Program-made: the position numbers and the translations under genes
From: Rhinopithecus roxellana
Taxonomy: Eukaryota > Chordata > Mammalia > Primates > Cercopithecidae
DNA: 64,000 bases
Direction: 5' to 3'
Assembly (NCBI RefSeq): GCF_007565055.1
Contig: NC_044559.1
Location: 103,190,759 to 103,254,758 of the forward strand
In this document: one piece after another, positions 34,429-45,972 of the stretch
How positions within the stretch are numbered: the first letter of the stretch is position 1
Layout of the letters: each line of letters opens with the position of its first letter
Notes under the pieces: model-generated
The model's input: the letters and a program-made list of their open reading frames with translations, nothing else
The model's database searches: none
What the model was told of the DNA's origin: nothing

Positions 34429-34727
34429 CGGATAGTCCCCAAATTATGGTATTTCTTTCATTTCATAGTTTTTCAATCTTACTATGGGTTTATTGGGGCA
34501 AAACAGCATTGTTAGTCAAGGAGTTTCTTATAATTTACTATGAGTTTACAGTTTCTACTGAATATGTATGGAATTTGCACCTTCATGAAGTCAAGAAATC
34601 ATTATGTCAAACCATTTTAAGTTGGGGACTATGTGCTATGCTGCCAGCATTAAATGTATTTAACAATATTTTCTTCTTACGATGGATTTGTGGTGCGGTA
34701 ACCACATTGCAAGTTGAGGAGTATCTG
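34429..34727. mobile_element. Pogo/Tigger-like MITE inside the L1
   Basis: Starts 'cggatagtccccaaattatg' and ends 'gttgaggagtatctg' followed by TA. The ends are inverted repeats of each other (gatagtccccaa / gatactcctcaa). 'tatgggtttattggggcaaa' and 'gatggatttgtggtgcggta' are internal direct echoes. The left target TA has become CA. About 300 bp, non-coding. A 98-codon frame across it is chance. Confidence 0.7.
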
Positions 34728-35430
34728 TACTTCACACTGTAATACAAAAGAGCATAACAAGTGTTGGTGAGGACGTGGAAACATTGGAACCTTCTTACAT
34801 TGCTAGTGGGAGTGTGAAATGGTGCAACCACATTGGAAAACAGTTTGTCAGTTTCTCAAAAAGCCAAACATAAAGTTGTCATATGACCCAGCAATTCCAT
34901 TCCTAGGTATCCTCCCAAAATAGATAACATATGTTCACACAAACGTATTTTCATTTGTGTACATGCATGTTGATAGCAACAGTAGTCATAGTAATCAAAA
35001 GGTGAAAACAACCCAATTGAACATCAACTGATGAAGGAATAAGCAAAATGCTGTATGTCCATATAGTGGGGTAATATTTGGCCACCAAAAGGAGCAAAGC
35101 GCTGATACATGCTACAACATAGGACCTTGAAAACATAAGCTAAGTAAAAGAAGCCAGTCATAAAGGTCCACATGTTACACAATTCCATTTCTTTGCAATG
35201 TTCAGCATAGGCAAATCTCTAGAGACAGAATGTAAATTAGTGATTGCCCAGGCCTGGAGGAAGTGGTTGTTAATAGGTACAAGGTTCCTTTTGGGGATGA
35301 TAAAAATGTTCTAAAATTAGAATACAGTGATGTTTGCACAACTTTGTAAATATACCAAACTATTACATTTTATACTTTAAACAAGTGAACTTATTGATAT
35401 GTAAACTCTACCACTACAAAGTTGTTAAAA
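34728..35430 (+). mobile_element. Old L1 ORF2 end and 3' UTR, part B
   Basis: Resumes with 'aacaagtgttggtgaggacg', then 'gtgaaatggtgcaaccacat', 'atgacccagcaattccattc', 'atcaactgatgaaggaataa' and 'atatgtaaactctaccacta'. Continues 34230-34428 after the MITE. L1MC/L1ME age. Confidence 0.8.
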
Positions 35431-35959
35431 CACATTATTTATCTTGATTACTGAGTGTTTTGGGGCCCCCAGTTCCCTCTCCCCTAACCTTAAATTTTGT
35501 CTTTGGGGAAAGTGTTTCACTTGCTTCATGTCCTTGGTTCAGTCCTGGGGAGTTAGGCTCCATTGTGTTTACTGTAGGGAACCTTTGAAAGGTTTTCAGC
35601 AAGGGGTGGTCAGCTTTGCCTTTGAGACATCTGGCTTGGGCTGCAGTATAGAGGATTGTCAGAGATGGGCAATGAGTGAGGCAGGAATACTGCTAGGAGG
35701 TCATTCTGAGAGCGTTTCTCATAATGAACATGACATGAAGGTGGCTGGTTAGAAGGAGAAATGTACAGAGCTTACACTGGGGTGGGGGGAAAGTCTGGGG
35801 TGCTTCTTAGGCTTCTGGGCTGGGTGACTTGGTGAATCTCGGTACAACTGATGGGGCACAAGAGATGATGATTACAGTTTTGAAGCTGATTGAGACTTGG
35901 CTGCTTGTGAGGTACACAGAAGATTATAAGCCACTATTTCTTTATTAATTGTCACCACC
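35431..35959. other. Unclassified DNA
   Basis: Slightly GC-richer. A 102-codon frame (35444-35752) shows no domain or similar protein that I recall, and no splice or promoter context. Treated as chance. Confidence 0.4.
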
Positions 35960-36235
35960 TGCATAAACATTGTATGGCAATCTTCTGATCTTAAAATAAA
36001 CTCCAGTCTCTCTGCTTTGGCCTGCCAGACCCTATGCTGGACCTCTGCCAACCTCTCCAGCTCCATCTCATTCTCCCTCTCTCTCTCTCTTTCTCCATCA
36101 ACTCGGCCACTAAGGCCCCCTTTTTGGAACATATCAAGGAATGTCTCTCGGGACCTCAGTACAAGATCTTTCTTCTACCTGGCATCTTCTCTCAGCTCTT
36201 TTAAGGCTGGCTCCTGTTGTTCTTAGCATCTCACT
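35960..36235 (+). repeat. L2 LINE fragment
   Basis: 'cttaaaataaactccagtct', 'tctgccaacctctccagctc' and 'tctcattctccctctctctc' match the L2 segment 'aaagtccaaactcc ... cctgcctacctctccagcctcatctc'. A (CT)n expansion lies at 36071-36092. Confidence 0.65.
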
Positions 36236-36302
36236 AGACTGTTGTATTTTAGAGAGGCCCCTAAAAAAGTCCTCTGTACTTACTATAGATATCATAACTC
36301 TG

Positions 36303-36365
36303 TGCATTAGTTTTCTATTGCTGTTGTAACAAATTACTACAAATTTGGTGCCTGAAAACAAATAC
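36303..36365 (-). repeat. LTR end fragment, same class as 3318
   Basis: 'tgcattagttttctattgct' and 'caaattactacaaatttggt' match the start of the antisense LTR class seen at 3318. Only the end is left, directly beside an Alu. Confidence 0.55.
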
Positions 36366-36612
36366 GAATTTAGTCAGGTGCCGTGGTACATGACTGTCAT
36401 CCCGGTGATTTGGCAGCTGAGGCAGGAGGATCACTTGAGCCTAGGAGTTTGAGAGTAGCCTGGGTGACAGAGTGAAACCCTTGTCTCCAAAAAATAAAAA
36501 ACAGCCCAGGATGCTGGAGCAGAAGGATCACTTGGGCTAAGGAGTTTGAGGCTGCAGTGAGCTATGATTGCCTCACTGTACTCCTGCTTGGGCCACAGAG
36601 AGAGACATGCTG
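36366..36612 (+). mobile_element. AluJ-like, internally deleted
   Basis: 'tagtcaggtgccgtggtaca', 'tgaggcaggaggatcacttg', 'gcctgggtgacagagtgaaa', then a shortened right arm 'gaggctgcagtgagctatga'. Old and missing about 50 bp between the arms. Confidence 0.8.
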
Positions 36613-37599
36613 GGTATTTCTGAGGTGCTGAAACATTCTGTTTCTTGTTCTGGGTGGTGATTATATCACTATATTCTGTTTGGGTTCACCTAGTCCTCAC
36701 TGCCTCCATCAATTTCTAATGCCTTTATAAGTAATCATTTTGAAATCAGTGCAGCATTTTTGTTTTTAGCTGTCCAGTGGAGCATTGACCCGCTGTGACC
36801 TAGAAAAAGAAAGAGAAGCCCATTCCAATCACTTTTGGTGTATGTGTGGGTATATATATTTTTTCTTTTCTTCTTTGGCTAGGATTCTTGGTTGAAAATA
36901 GGAGAAATAGACTTTGGATAAATTAAGTATAAAGGAAATTCATTGGAACTGTGATAACTCACAACATCAGGTGAATGGCTGAAATCCAGTTTGGGCAGTA
37001 AGCTTGGCAGGCAAGGCATTGCCAACACTCCCATATATCATTCTGCTTAGCAGGGTGCTACCACCAGATCGACACTTGCCACTGTCTCCTCTGGCACAAC
37101 CATCTCTGGGCCCCTTACCCCCACATAGTGGGGGACACTGCTGTCTCCAGGCTGTAAGCCTCAGGCCACTGGAACTTTCATTTCTTTTCAGCTCTCAGCA
37201 AAATTCTAATTGGATCTCTAATGATGCAGCCCCTTCTCAAGGGATGGATGCCTTGTTAGGAGCCTCTGGTCTGCTGTGTCCACATTCTGCATGCCAGAAC
37301 GGAGAAAGGCCTTAACTATTTAACATGTATAAGTGCTGATGTCATTTCTATTAGGTTCCTGTCTTTTTAATTTGTGTCACTGTCACACAATGTTTTTGAG
37401 TATTGTTCCCCTGATTGAATTTTTCCTGTATCTATATAGATTTAATTATACAATTTTGTATCACACTATGCTTTTTAGGAATGTTTATTTCACATTATAG
37501 TACCATTGGCCATATTATAATTATTCTGTCTTCTGTGTTCTCAGATCCTCACATATAGCACTGATTGAGTTCTCAAAATGCAGAAATTAAGATATAGTT
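36613..37599. other. Unclassified DNA
   Basis: 'gtataaaggaaattcattgg' and the C-rich part 37040-37320 have a repeat flavour I cannot name. A 103-codon frame at 37004-37315 is Leu/Pro-rich without a domain. Confidence 0.4.
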
Positions 37600-38880
37600 G
37601 GGGTGCAACGTGTTTTTAGGGATATGTCTTTGGAAAAGAAGGAGGAAGAAGCGGAAATGGGCCAAGGAGGAAGCCAAATTGTGGTGCAAGTTCAACGAAG
37701 CTTTAGAAGGGAAGCTGGGAAAAGTGTTGCTTATTAGTGTGTCCCCAGGAGCTGAAATGGCCAGGCCTTTATAGCCCTGTTTACACAGTCGAAACATCTG
37801 GTTGTGGTGGTGATGGCAGCAGTGGCCCATCTGGAGTGGCCTCTGCTAAGATGCCAGCTGCAGCTGGGAGGTGCAGCTGGGAGGTACAGCCAGGGCTGCA
37901 AGCTCCACAGAGCCAGTGGGAGCTGGGACTAGGTAGGAGCCTCGCCCTGTTCTGAGTTGGTGGGGGGTGGGGAGGCGGGAGCCACACCTTCCCTGGTGCA
38001 GCTGCAGCTGCCCATCTGTGGCTGTGGACCCAGATATCTCTGAACTCTTGGGGGCCCCGGGAAGTCCCCTGCCCCAACAAGGCTCAGAAGTGCTTTCTTC
38101 CATTGCCTGGCCTTTCCCTGCTCCCAGCACCCACTCTGATTTTGGAGCAAAGTTGAGGCGGAGTCCAGGTGTTGTCACAACCTGACCAGGTGTGTGCGCC
38201 CTTGGGATGGTGCTGATATGCCACCTCCTGCTGCCTCGGTCTCCTCCAGACATTGGGCACCAACGAGCATGGGAGGGAAGCTGAGGGGTGCTAAGTCCGG
38301 CTCTGCATGGGCCTGTAGGCAGCCCTCTGCAGGAACAGCTTTGGCACCATGGACGACATGAATGATGGTGGCAGGAGGCATACAGGGCCTGGGTGGAAAG
38401 GGGCGGGTTCCCAGTGAAGCCCCACCTTCAAAGTAGAGATGGCCTGAAGCCTGGGGGCCAGGCTGTCAGTTCCAGGTGGAGTCCCTGCCCACAGTGAGAA
38501 CTTATGGTGCTTTTTCTGGGGTGCCCCATGGCCGTCCATGGACCATCAGTATGCACTTCCTCCCTTCTGAAGCTCATAAAAATTCCAGACTCAGCCAGAT
38601 TCACAGAGACATTGGGACTACCAGCTGTGGGAAGGACCTACCCACTCCAGGTCTCCTCTCCACTGAGAGCTGAACCCTTGTGGGGACGATCTGCTTGCAG
38701 AAAAGAGCTACCCACTCTGGGTCTCCTGAGAGCTGTTCTGCAGCTCAGTGAAGCTCCTCTCCATCTTCCTCACCCTCCAGTTGTCGAAGTACCTCAGTCT
38801 TTCAAGACGCAAGACTGGGAAGACTCGGGACCCACAGAATAGTTAGACTGAAAGAGCTGTAACACAAACGGGGCTGAAAC
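37600..38880 (+). mobile_element. ERV1 LTR, HERV-I/LTR10-like
   Basis: GC-richer than all neighbours. 'catctggttgtggtggtgat', 'gccagctgcagctgggaggt' (a 13 bp unit is repeated at 37859-37884), 'tttctggggtgccccatggc', 'gaagctcataaaaattccag', 'gtctcctgagagctgttctg' and 'aagctcctctccatcttcct' follow LTR10-type order, closing with 'gaaagagctgtaacacaaac'. 'cataaaaatt' near 38575 serves as TATA region. No canonical AATAAA is seen at about 38745. Left edge approximate. Confidence 0.65.
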
Positions 38881-39480
38881 ACTGGCCCCCAACCAACTCG
38901 CCACACTGCGGTTGAAGAGGAGAGAAGAGCTGTGGCCTTTTTGGGAGTCCAGACCTAGGGGCTCCCCAAGCCAGGGCTGTGACACCCTCTTTGGGGCTCT
39001 GTGGTTCCTGGCATCTCTAAGCTTCTGGGTGTCACCGTGTTCCCCTCATCCAGAAGCAGTAGATTGCAGTAGAAACTGCATGCAGTACATCTGGTCCAGC
39101 AGGAGCCTCACACGGAGCTGGCAGCTGCATTGGCACCTGGAACTGCTCACCCCACCACAGCAGCTGGCATGCTTGGCTGTGTGCAGTGGCCTGATCCTAT
39201 GCTTGCTCACCCACACACCCATTGCAGCTCCACACCTGGCTTGCCCTTGGCAGGTGTGGGATCCAGGCCAGTAGCATAAGCCAAGCACAACCTGCCAGGC
39301 AATACTCAGGCAGAAGGCACCGCCAGCCACAGAGGTTTATGGCTAGCAAAGTGACACAAGGATCCTGTGACAGTGGGAAGGGTGTGGGCTTGGGCAAGGT
39401 GGCCGTCTGCAGTTGAGGCATGTTCCAAAGAGTTGACAACTGGGGACTGCCGGACAACCACAGTCCCTACACTTGAGCAC
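38881..39480 (+). mobile_element. ERV1 (HERV-I-like) 5' leader fragment
   Basis: Follows the LTR directly. 'gagaagagctgtggcctttt', 'ccagggctgtgacaccctct' and 'cctggcatctctaagcttct' resemble the leader of HERV-I/IP elements. No gag, pro, pol or env frame is visible and there is no second LTR, so the provirus ends here by deletion. The 120-codon frame at 38912-39274 does not look like gag. Confidence 0.5.
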
Positions 39481-39574
39481 TAAGGCCTTTCTTGAAGAGG
39501 AATATTGCTGAAATATATCATGATACAGACATTTATCTCTTCATCTCATTGTATCTGTTACATTGCTTTAAAAA

Positions 39575-39825
39575 ATTTAGTTTTTAAATAATTGTAGACA
39601 TGTGTACAAAAATTGTACAGAAAGAGCCTCGATTGACTTCACTTGCCTTCCCCTGAGGTTAATATATCATATAACTCCCATATAATGATCAAAATCATGG
39701 TATTAACAATGACATAATACTAGGAACTAGACTACACATCTTACCAAATTTCACTGGTTGTTCCACTAACATATTTTTGCTGGAACAAACTTAATTCAGG
39801 ATTCCATCTTGTGTTTATTTGTTAT
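39575..39825 (-). mobile_element. Old L1ME-like 3' UTR, antisense
   Basis: 'aataattgtagacatgtgta', 'cttcccctgaggttaatata', 'ataatactaggaactagact' and 'tttcactggttgttccacta' match the antisense UTR of an old L1 class (ttcccctaatgttaacatcttac ... ttcaccagtttttccac). Confidence 0.6.
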
Positions 39826-40534
39826 GAATTATGTTTCATTTTTACATGTATATACTTCTGTGTGAGATCCTTAAAGGTGAGTACTCCTTACATAAAGTGT
39901 TTGGCATATATAATTATTAGGCTAATAATTGTGAAATAAATAAACCCTGCAAGGTTTTCAAGGGCAAATCTTTGTTTAAACTTAATTCTTAGTATTATAC
40001 CCATAATTGGTATTCAGTTTGTTTGTTTAGTAATTCATTTAGCAATGAATGACATTGAAATTTGAAGTATATACATTGGGTACATCTAATGGGATAAGTA
40101 ACACAAGTCAAGCAAAAAGGTAGCCAGTTTCTTAAAACAACTCTTTAAAGCCACTATGTTGAAATAAGTAGAGAGCACAAATATAAGAGATAATAAAGCA
40201 AAACATAAGAAATACCTTAGGGAGATGATTTTGAATTTCATTTTGAAATGTGTAATTGGCATGGGATTCATAGAGAAGAGCGGGAAGTGAGTTTTGCAGA
40301 GGATATATAAAGCCACAGAAATACAAGACCAGCATATGAGCACAAAATATGATAGTCCAGGAAAGAGAATATTTCTTTCTTTTTTGAAATCAGGCAGATA
40401 AAATTTATTAAAGACCCTCATCCAAATAAACAAGGCTTTTGAATGATAAATTTCTTTTCTGACCTCATGTGAATTTTGTATGATTGATAGAAATTTGCTC
40501 TTTGCTTTATTTCATCCACTCATCCATCTATTCA
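39826..40534. other. Unclassified AT-rich DNA
   Basis: The minus-strand frame of 115 codons at 40086-40433 is Phe/Leu/Ile-rich with hydrophobic stretches that an A-rich plus strand gives by chance. No family recognised. Confidence 0.45.
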
Positions 40535-40544
40535 TTCATACTTT

Positions 40545-40826
40545 ATTTATTTATTTGTTTGTTTGTTTTTTGAGACAGCGTCTCTGCAATCTTGCCTCAT
40601 CGCAGCCTCTGCCTATCAGGACCAAGCAATTTTCATGCCTCAGCCTCCTGAGTATCTGAGATTATGAGTGTACATCACCACGCCCAGCTAATTTTTGTAT
40701 TTTTAGTAGAGATGGGTTTCACCATGTTGGCCAGGTTGGTCTCAAACTCCTTGTCTCAAGTGATCTACCGGCCTCAGCTTCCCAAAGTGTTGGGATTATA
40801 GGCCTGCACCATCGTGGCTGGCCTCA
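40545..40826 (-). mobile_element. AluJ-like, antisense, with deletion
   Basis: (TTTA)n/(TTTG)n tail, 'gagacagcgtctctgcaatc', 'cagctaatttttgtattttt', 'ttcccaaagtgttgggatta'. The 'ggctggagtgcagtggc' block is missing. Candidate duplication 'ttcatacttt' (40535-40544) / 'ttcctacttt' (40827-40836). Confidence 0.88.
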
Positions 40827-40836
40827 TTCCTACTTT

Positions 40837-42160
40837 TGATATCTCAGAAGTCTGTAATCATACGAACTAATTGCCTACTGGGAGAAGGGAGGTGGATTTG
40901 GAAATAATAATTCAGAGTGAAATGCAGATTTTCTCTTCAGTCATGTGGCTCCTATAAGATATCATACAAGTTGTTTAAAAAAATCTCCAGTTTGAAGGAC
41001 AATGTACCTGGTTACTCAGCTTAACAGAGAGATAGGAATTGCATTCTTCAGTTATTGATTTATAGAATATATTCATGATACCAGTTGTTTTCTGAAGAGG
41101 GTGCACAATTGTCAACTACTCTTTTTTATTTTACCAAATGCATAGTAATATGTTTATTTTTTCATTGGGAAACAAAATTTGTTACCTGGCTGTATGCATA
41201 TGTTTCGATAACTCAAAATCTTGAATTTTGTTTGTAAGTGACTGGAAAGCTTTGCTTTTTCTGGAGTGTGATGGCTCTAATAGAGTGAGATTTTCACTTA
41301 AGCTTGGCATTATCTTGGGTGAAAGGAATTAGCACACTTAATGCAGCTACTTTCCTTCTCCTGAGACTTTAATTCTCCTTCAAATGACCAGTTGAGAAGG
41401 CAGTCTCTAAGGACTAACTGGCATAATATTCGATATTTGTTTCTTACCTGAAAACCAAGTAATTGAAAGCCAACTGCATAGCTGGTAACAAACAGCCAGA
41501 TAATGTTAGAATGTTTATTGAACTTAAAATATTAGATCAATATTTCTTCATCTTTTAATAAGGAAAACACGTTTGGTACTATAAGACATCTTGAACAACA
41601 TGATATTTTTTAAATGATATTTACGAGGAGAATTTAGATGCATATGAGGTTGTGTTACAGCTCTGTTTGTTTATATTAAAAAATTGGCAAACCCGTTTGA
41701 TTTGGGAAGAAATGTTCTCAGTCACAAGTATCGGTGGTGTGGCCTTTTTACTTAACCATCCATATTTAGTCAGCTGTTAAAATGTATAAACCAAACTCCT
41801 TATTATCTCTTGCAACACTGCTCCCTCCTTTCTATATTCTGTGTCTCTATTAGTGACATCATAATCTGTGCAGTTGCTCAGATCAAACTCACAGTGTTGG
41901 TCATTTGCATGTGGGGTCACTCTGGACAATTTATATACTGCACTTGTATCTTCCTGGCATTGATCACTCTGCTTTGTTTAAGAGATGTTTCCCGTAGAAC
42001 GTAGCATGTCTACTTCTTAATTCTAGATCTTAGACCATTTTCTGGCATGAAATAAGCAATACATATCTGAGGAATAATTGCAGGATTAAATGAGTGAATA
42101 ATTTATTTCTGTCTGTTATATCTAATTAGCCCTCAAGAGCTGTTGGTTTTACTTTTGAAA
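40837..42160. other. Unclassified AT-rich DNA
   Basis: No confident element. 42010-42110 ends like an L2 terminus ('ttctggcatgaaataagcaa', 'aaatgagtgaataa') and may be one. Confidence 0.45.
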
Positions 42161-42167
42161 TATCTCT

Positions 42168-44881
42168 GATTATTTTAAGTTCTGTGGTACATGTATAGGA
42201 TGTGCAGGTTTGTTCCATAGGTAAATGTGTGCCATGATGATTTGCTGCACCTCTCAACCCATCACCTAGGTATTAAGCTCAGCATGCATTAGCTATTTCC
42301 TGATGCTCTCCTTCCCTGCTCCCCCGACCACAGATACCACTGTGTATTGTTTCTCTCCTGTGTCTATGTGTTCACATTGTTTAGCTCTCATAAGAGAGAA
42401 CAGGCAGTGTTTGGTTTTCTGTTCCTGTGTTAGTTTGCTGAGGATAATGGCTTTTAGTACCATTCATGTCCCTGCAAAGAACATGATCTCCTTCCTTTTT
42501 ATGGCATAGTATTCCATGGTGTGTATGTATCACATTTCTTTATCCAGTCTACCATTGATGGGCATTTAGGTTGATTCCATGTCTTTGCTATTGTGGATAG
42601 TGCTGCAATAACCATACATATGCATGTATCTTTAAAATAGAATACTTTATATTCTTTTGGACATATCCTTAGTAAAAGGATTGCTGGGTCAAATGGTATT
42701 TCTAGTTATAAGTCTTTGAGGAATCATCACACTGCCTTCCACATGGTTGAACTAATTTACATTCCCACCAACCATGTAAAAGCATTTCTAATTCTTTGGA
42801 GCCCCACCAGCATCTGCTGTTTCTTGACTTTTTAATAATAGCCATTCTGACTGGCATGAGATAGTACTTATTGTGGTTTTGATTTGCATTTCTCTAATGA
42901 CCAGTGATGTTGAACTTATTTTCATATGTTTTCTGAACATACGCATGTTCACATGCATGACTTCCTTTGAGAAGTGTCTGTTCATGTCCTTTGACCACTT
43001 TTTAATGGGGTGGCTTGTTTTTTTCATTTGAATTTGTTTAAGATCCTTGTAGATGCTGGGTATTAGACCTTTGTCAGATAGACAGATTGCAAAAATTTTC
43101 TCCCATTTTATAGGTTGTCTGTTTGCTCTGATGGAAGTTTCTTTTGCTGTGCAGAAGCTCTTTAGTTTAACTAGATCCCATTTATCAATTTTTGCTTTTG
43201 TTGCAATTGCTTTTGATGTTTCTGTCATAAAATATTTGCCCATGCTTGTGTCCTGAATGCTATTGTCTAGATTGTCTTCTAGGGTTTTTATAGTCTTGGG
43301 TTTTACATTTGAGTCTTTAATCCATCTTGAGTTAATTTTTGTATAAGGCATAAGAAAGGGGTCCAGTTTTTGTTTTCTGCATATGGCTAGCCAGTTTTCC
43401 CAGCACCATTTGTTACATAGGAAATCCTTTCCCCATTTCTTGTTTTTGTCAGGTTTGTAGAAGATCAGATGGTTGTAGATGTGTGGTGTTATTTCTGAGG
43501 TTTGTGTTCTGTTCCATTGGTCTATGTGTCTGTTTTTTGTGTCAGTACCATGCTGTTTTGTTACTGTAGCCTTGTAGTATAGTTTGCAGTCAGGTAGCAT
43601 GATGCCTTCAGCTTTGTTCTTTTTGCTTAGGATTGTCTTGCCTATATGAGTTATTTTTGGTTCCATATGGATTTTTAATTTTTTTTTTTTCTAATTCTGT
43701 GAAGAATGTCAATGGTAGTTTAATGGAAATAGCATTGACTCTATAAATTACTTTGGGTGGTATGGCCATTTTCATGATATTGATTTTTTCTTTCCATGAA
43801 CATGGAATGCTTTTCCATTTGTTTGTGTCCTCTTGAATTTCCTTGAGCAGTGGTTTGTAGTTCTCCTTGAAGAGGTCCTTCTCTTTCTTCATTAACTGTA
43901 TTCCTAGGTATTTTATTCTCTTTCTAGCAATCGTGAATGGGAATTTGTTCATGATTTGGATCTCTGCTTGTCTGTTTTTGGGGTATAGGAATGCTTGTAA
44001 GTTTTGCACATTGATTTTGTATCCTGAGACTTTGCTAAAGTTGCTTATCAGCTTACAAAGTTTTTCAGCTGAGATGATGGGGTTTTCTAGATATAGGATC
44101 ATGTCATCTGCAAATAGAGACAATCTGACTTCCTCTCTTCCTCCATGAGTATCCTTTATTTCTTTCTCTTGCCTGATGCCCTGGCCATAACTTCCAATAC
44201 TATGTTGAATAGGAGTGGTGAGAGAGGGCATCCTTGTCTTGTGCCAGTTTTCAAAGGGAATGCTCCTAGCATTTGCACATTCAGTGTGATATTGTCTGTG
44301 GATTTGTTATAAGTGACTCATTATTTTGAGGTATGTTCCTTTGATACCTGGTTTATTGAGAGTTTTTAATCATGAAGGGATGCTGGATTTTATTGAAGGC
44401 CTTTTCTACATCTAGTGAGGTAATCATGTGGTTTTTGTCTTTAGTTCTGTTTATGTGATGAACCATGTTTATTGATTTGCATAAGTTAAACCAGCCTTTC
44501 ATCCAGGAATGAAGCCGACTTGATCATGGTGGATAAGCTTTTTGATGTGCTGTTGGATTTGATTTGCCAGTATTTTATTGAGGATTTTTGTATTGATGTT
44601 CATCAGGGATAGTGGCCCGAAGTTTTCTTATTTTGCTGTATCTGCACTAGGTTTTGGTATGAGGATGATGCTGACCTCATAAAATGAGTTAGGGAGGAGT
44701 CCCTCCTTTTCAATTGTTTGGAATAGTTTCATAAGAAATGGTACCAGTTCCTCTTTGTACCTCTGGTAGAATTCAGCTGTAAATCCATCTGGTCCTCGGC
44801 TTTTTTTGTTGGTAGGCTATTTATTACTGCCTCAAATTCAGAACTCTTTATTGGTTTATTCAGGGATTCAACTTCTTCCTG
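42168..44881 (-). mobile_element. L1 (L1PB/L1MA-age), 3' half of a 5'-inverted insertion
   Basis: Antisense L1 from the 3' UTR start ('tattttaagttctgtggtac', 'ggtttgttccataggtaaat') through ORF2 RT to 'attcaacttcttcctggt'. At 44881 the sequence switches strand. Remains of ORF2: 42788-43666 and 43608-44231 in different phases, the second with SLFADDMILYLENP, the RT active site. No intact ORF2. Confidence 0.92.
42788..44870 (-). pseudogene. L1 ORF2 remnant (RT and C-terminal half)
   Basis: Two long frames, 207 codons (44231-43608) and 292 codons (43666-42788), overlap out of phase, which marks one frameshift near 43640. The first holds FADDM and the region after the RT palm. The second runs to TSLVIREMQIKTT and then out of phase into noise. 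Stops and gaps upstream of 44231. Non-functional. Confidence 0.85.
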
Positions 44882-45972
44882 GTCACGCATAGGCTCAAAA
44901 TAAAGGGATGGAAGAAAATTTACTAAGCAAATGGAAAGCAGAAGAAAGCAGAAGTTGCAATCCAAGTTTCTGATAATACAGACTTTAAACCAACAAAGAT
45001 AAAAAGAAAAAAAAAAAAGACAAAGAAGGGCATTACTAATGGCAAAAGATTCAATTCAACAAGAAGTGCTAACTCTCCTAAATATATATGCACCCAATAG
45101 AGGAGCACCCAGATTCATAAAACAAGTTCTTAGAGACCTACAAAGAGACTGAGACTCCCACACAATAATAGTGGGAGACCTTTACACCCCACTGTCAGTA
45201 TTAGACAAATCATCGAGACAGAAAATCAGCAAGGATATTCAGGACTTGAACTCAGCTCAGGACCAAGTGATATCTACAGAACTTTTCACCCCTAAAGAAC
45301 AGAATATACATTCTTCTTAGTGCCACATGGTACTTACTCTAAAATTGATCACAGAATTGGAAGGGAAACACTCCAGCAAATGCAAAATAACTGAAGTCAT
45401 GCAGTCTTTCAGGCCACAGCACAATCAAACTAGAATTCAAAATTAAGAAACACACTCAAAACCACACAACTACATGGAAATTGAACAACCTGCTCCTGAA
45501 TGACACCTGGACACGTAAAGAAATTAAGGCAAAAATCTAGAAGTTCTTTGGAACTAATGAGAACAAAGAGACAATGTACTAGAATCTCTGGCACACAGCT
45601 AAAGCACTGTTAGGAGGCAAATTTATAGCACTAAATGCCCCCATCAAAAAGCTAGAAAGATCTCAAATTGACATCCTAACATTACAACTAAAATAACTAG
45701 AAAAAGAAGAGCAAACAAATCACAAAGCTAGCAGAAGACAAGAAATAACCAAGATCAGAGTAGAACTGAAGGAGACAGGGACACAAACAACTCTTCAAAA
45801 AATCAACAAATCCAGTAGATGTTTTTTTGGGGGGGGAAAAAGAAAGATAGCTGCATGCTAGACAAATACAGAGGAAAAGAGGGAAGAATCAAATAGGCAA
45901 TAAAAAATGATAAATGGGATATCACCAGTGACCCCACAGAAATATAAGCAACCATCAGAGAATACTATTAAG
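44882..45972 (+). mobile_element. Inverted 5' segment of the same L1 (ORF2 endonuclease region)
   Basis: Plus-strand L1 from 'cacgcataggctcaaaataa' through 'aatatatatgcacccaatag', 'ataatagtgggagaccttta', 'acatggaaattgaacaacct' to 'accatcagagaatactatta'. This is ORF2 from early endonuclease to just before the RT domain, opposite in strand to its partner. Joined head-to-head, with a short stretch between the two parts missing. This is the expected product of twin priming. Frames broken throughout. Confidence 0.9.

Noticed and set aside
37573..39457. Many frames over 60 codons on both strands
   Set aside because: They fall in the GC-rich LTR and leader, where stop codons are rarer. Several phases overlap and none looks like gag or a host exon.
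40086..40433. 115-codon minus frame with membrane-like hydrophobic stretches
   Set aside because: Phe/Leu/Ile richness is what A-rich plus-strand sequence gives. No family, no conserved motif.
44729..44965. Minus-strand frame crossing the L1 inversion point
   Set aside because: It joins RT sequence to antisense endonuclease sequence and is an accident of the inversion, not a fusion protein.
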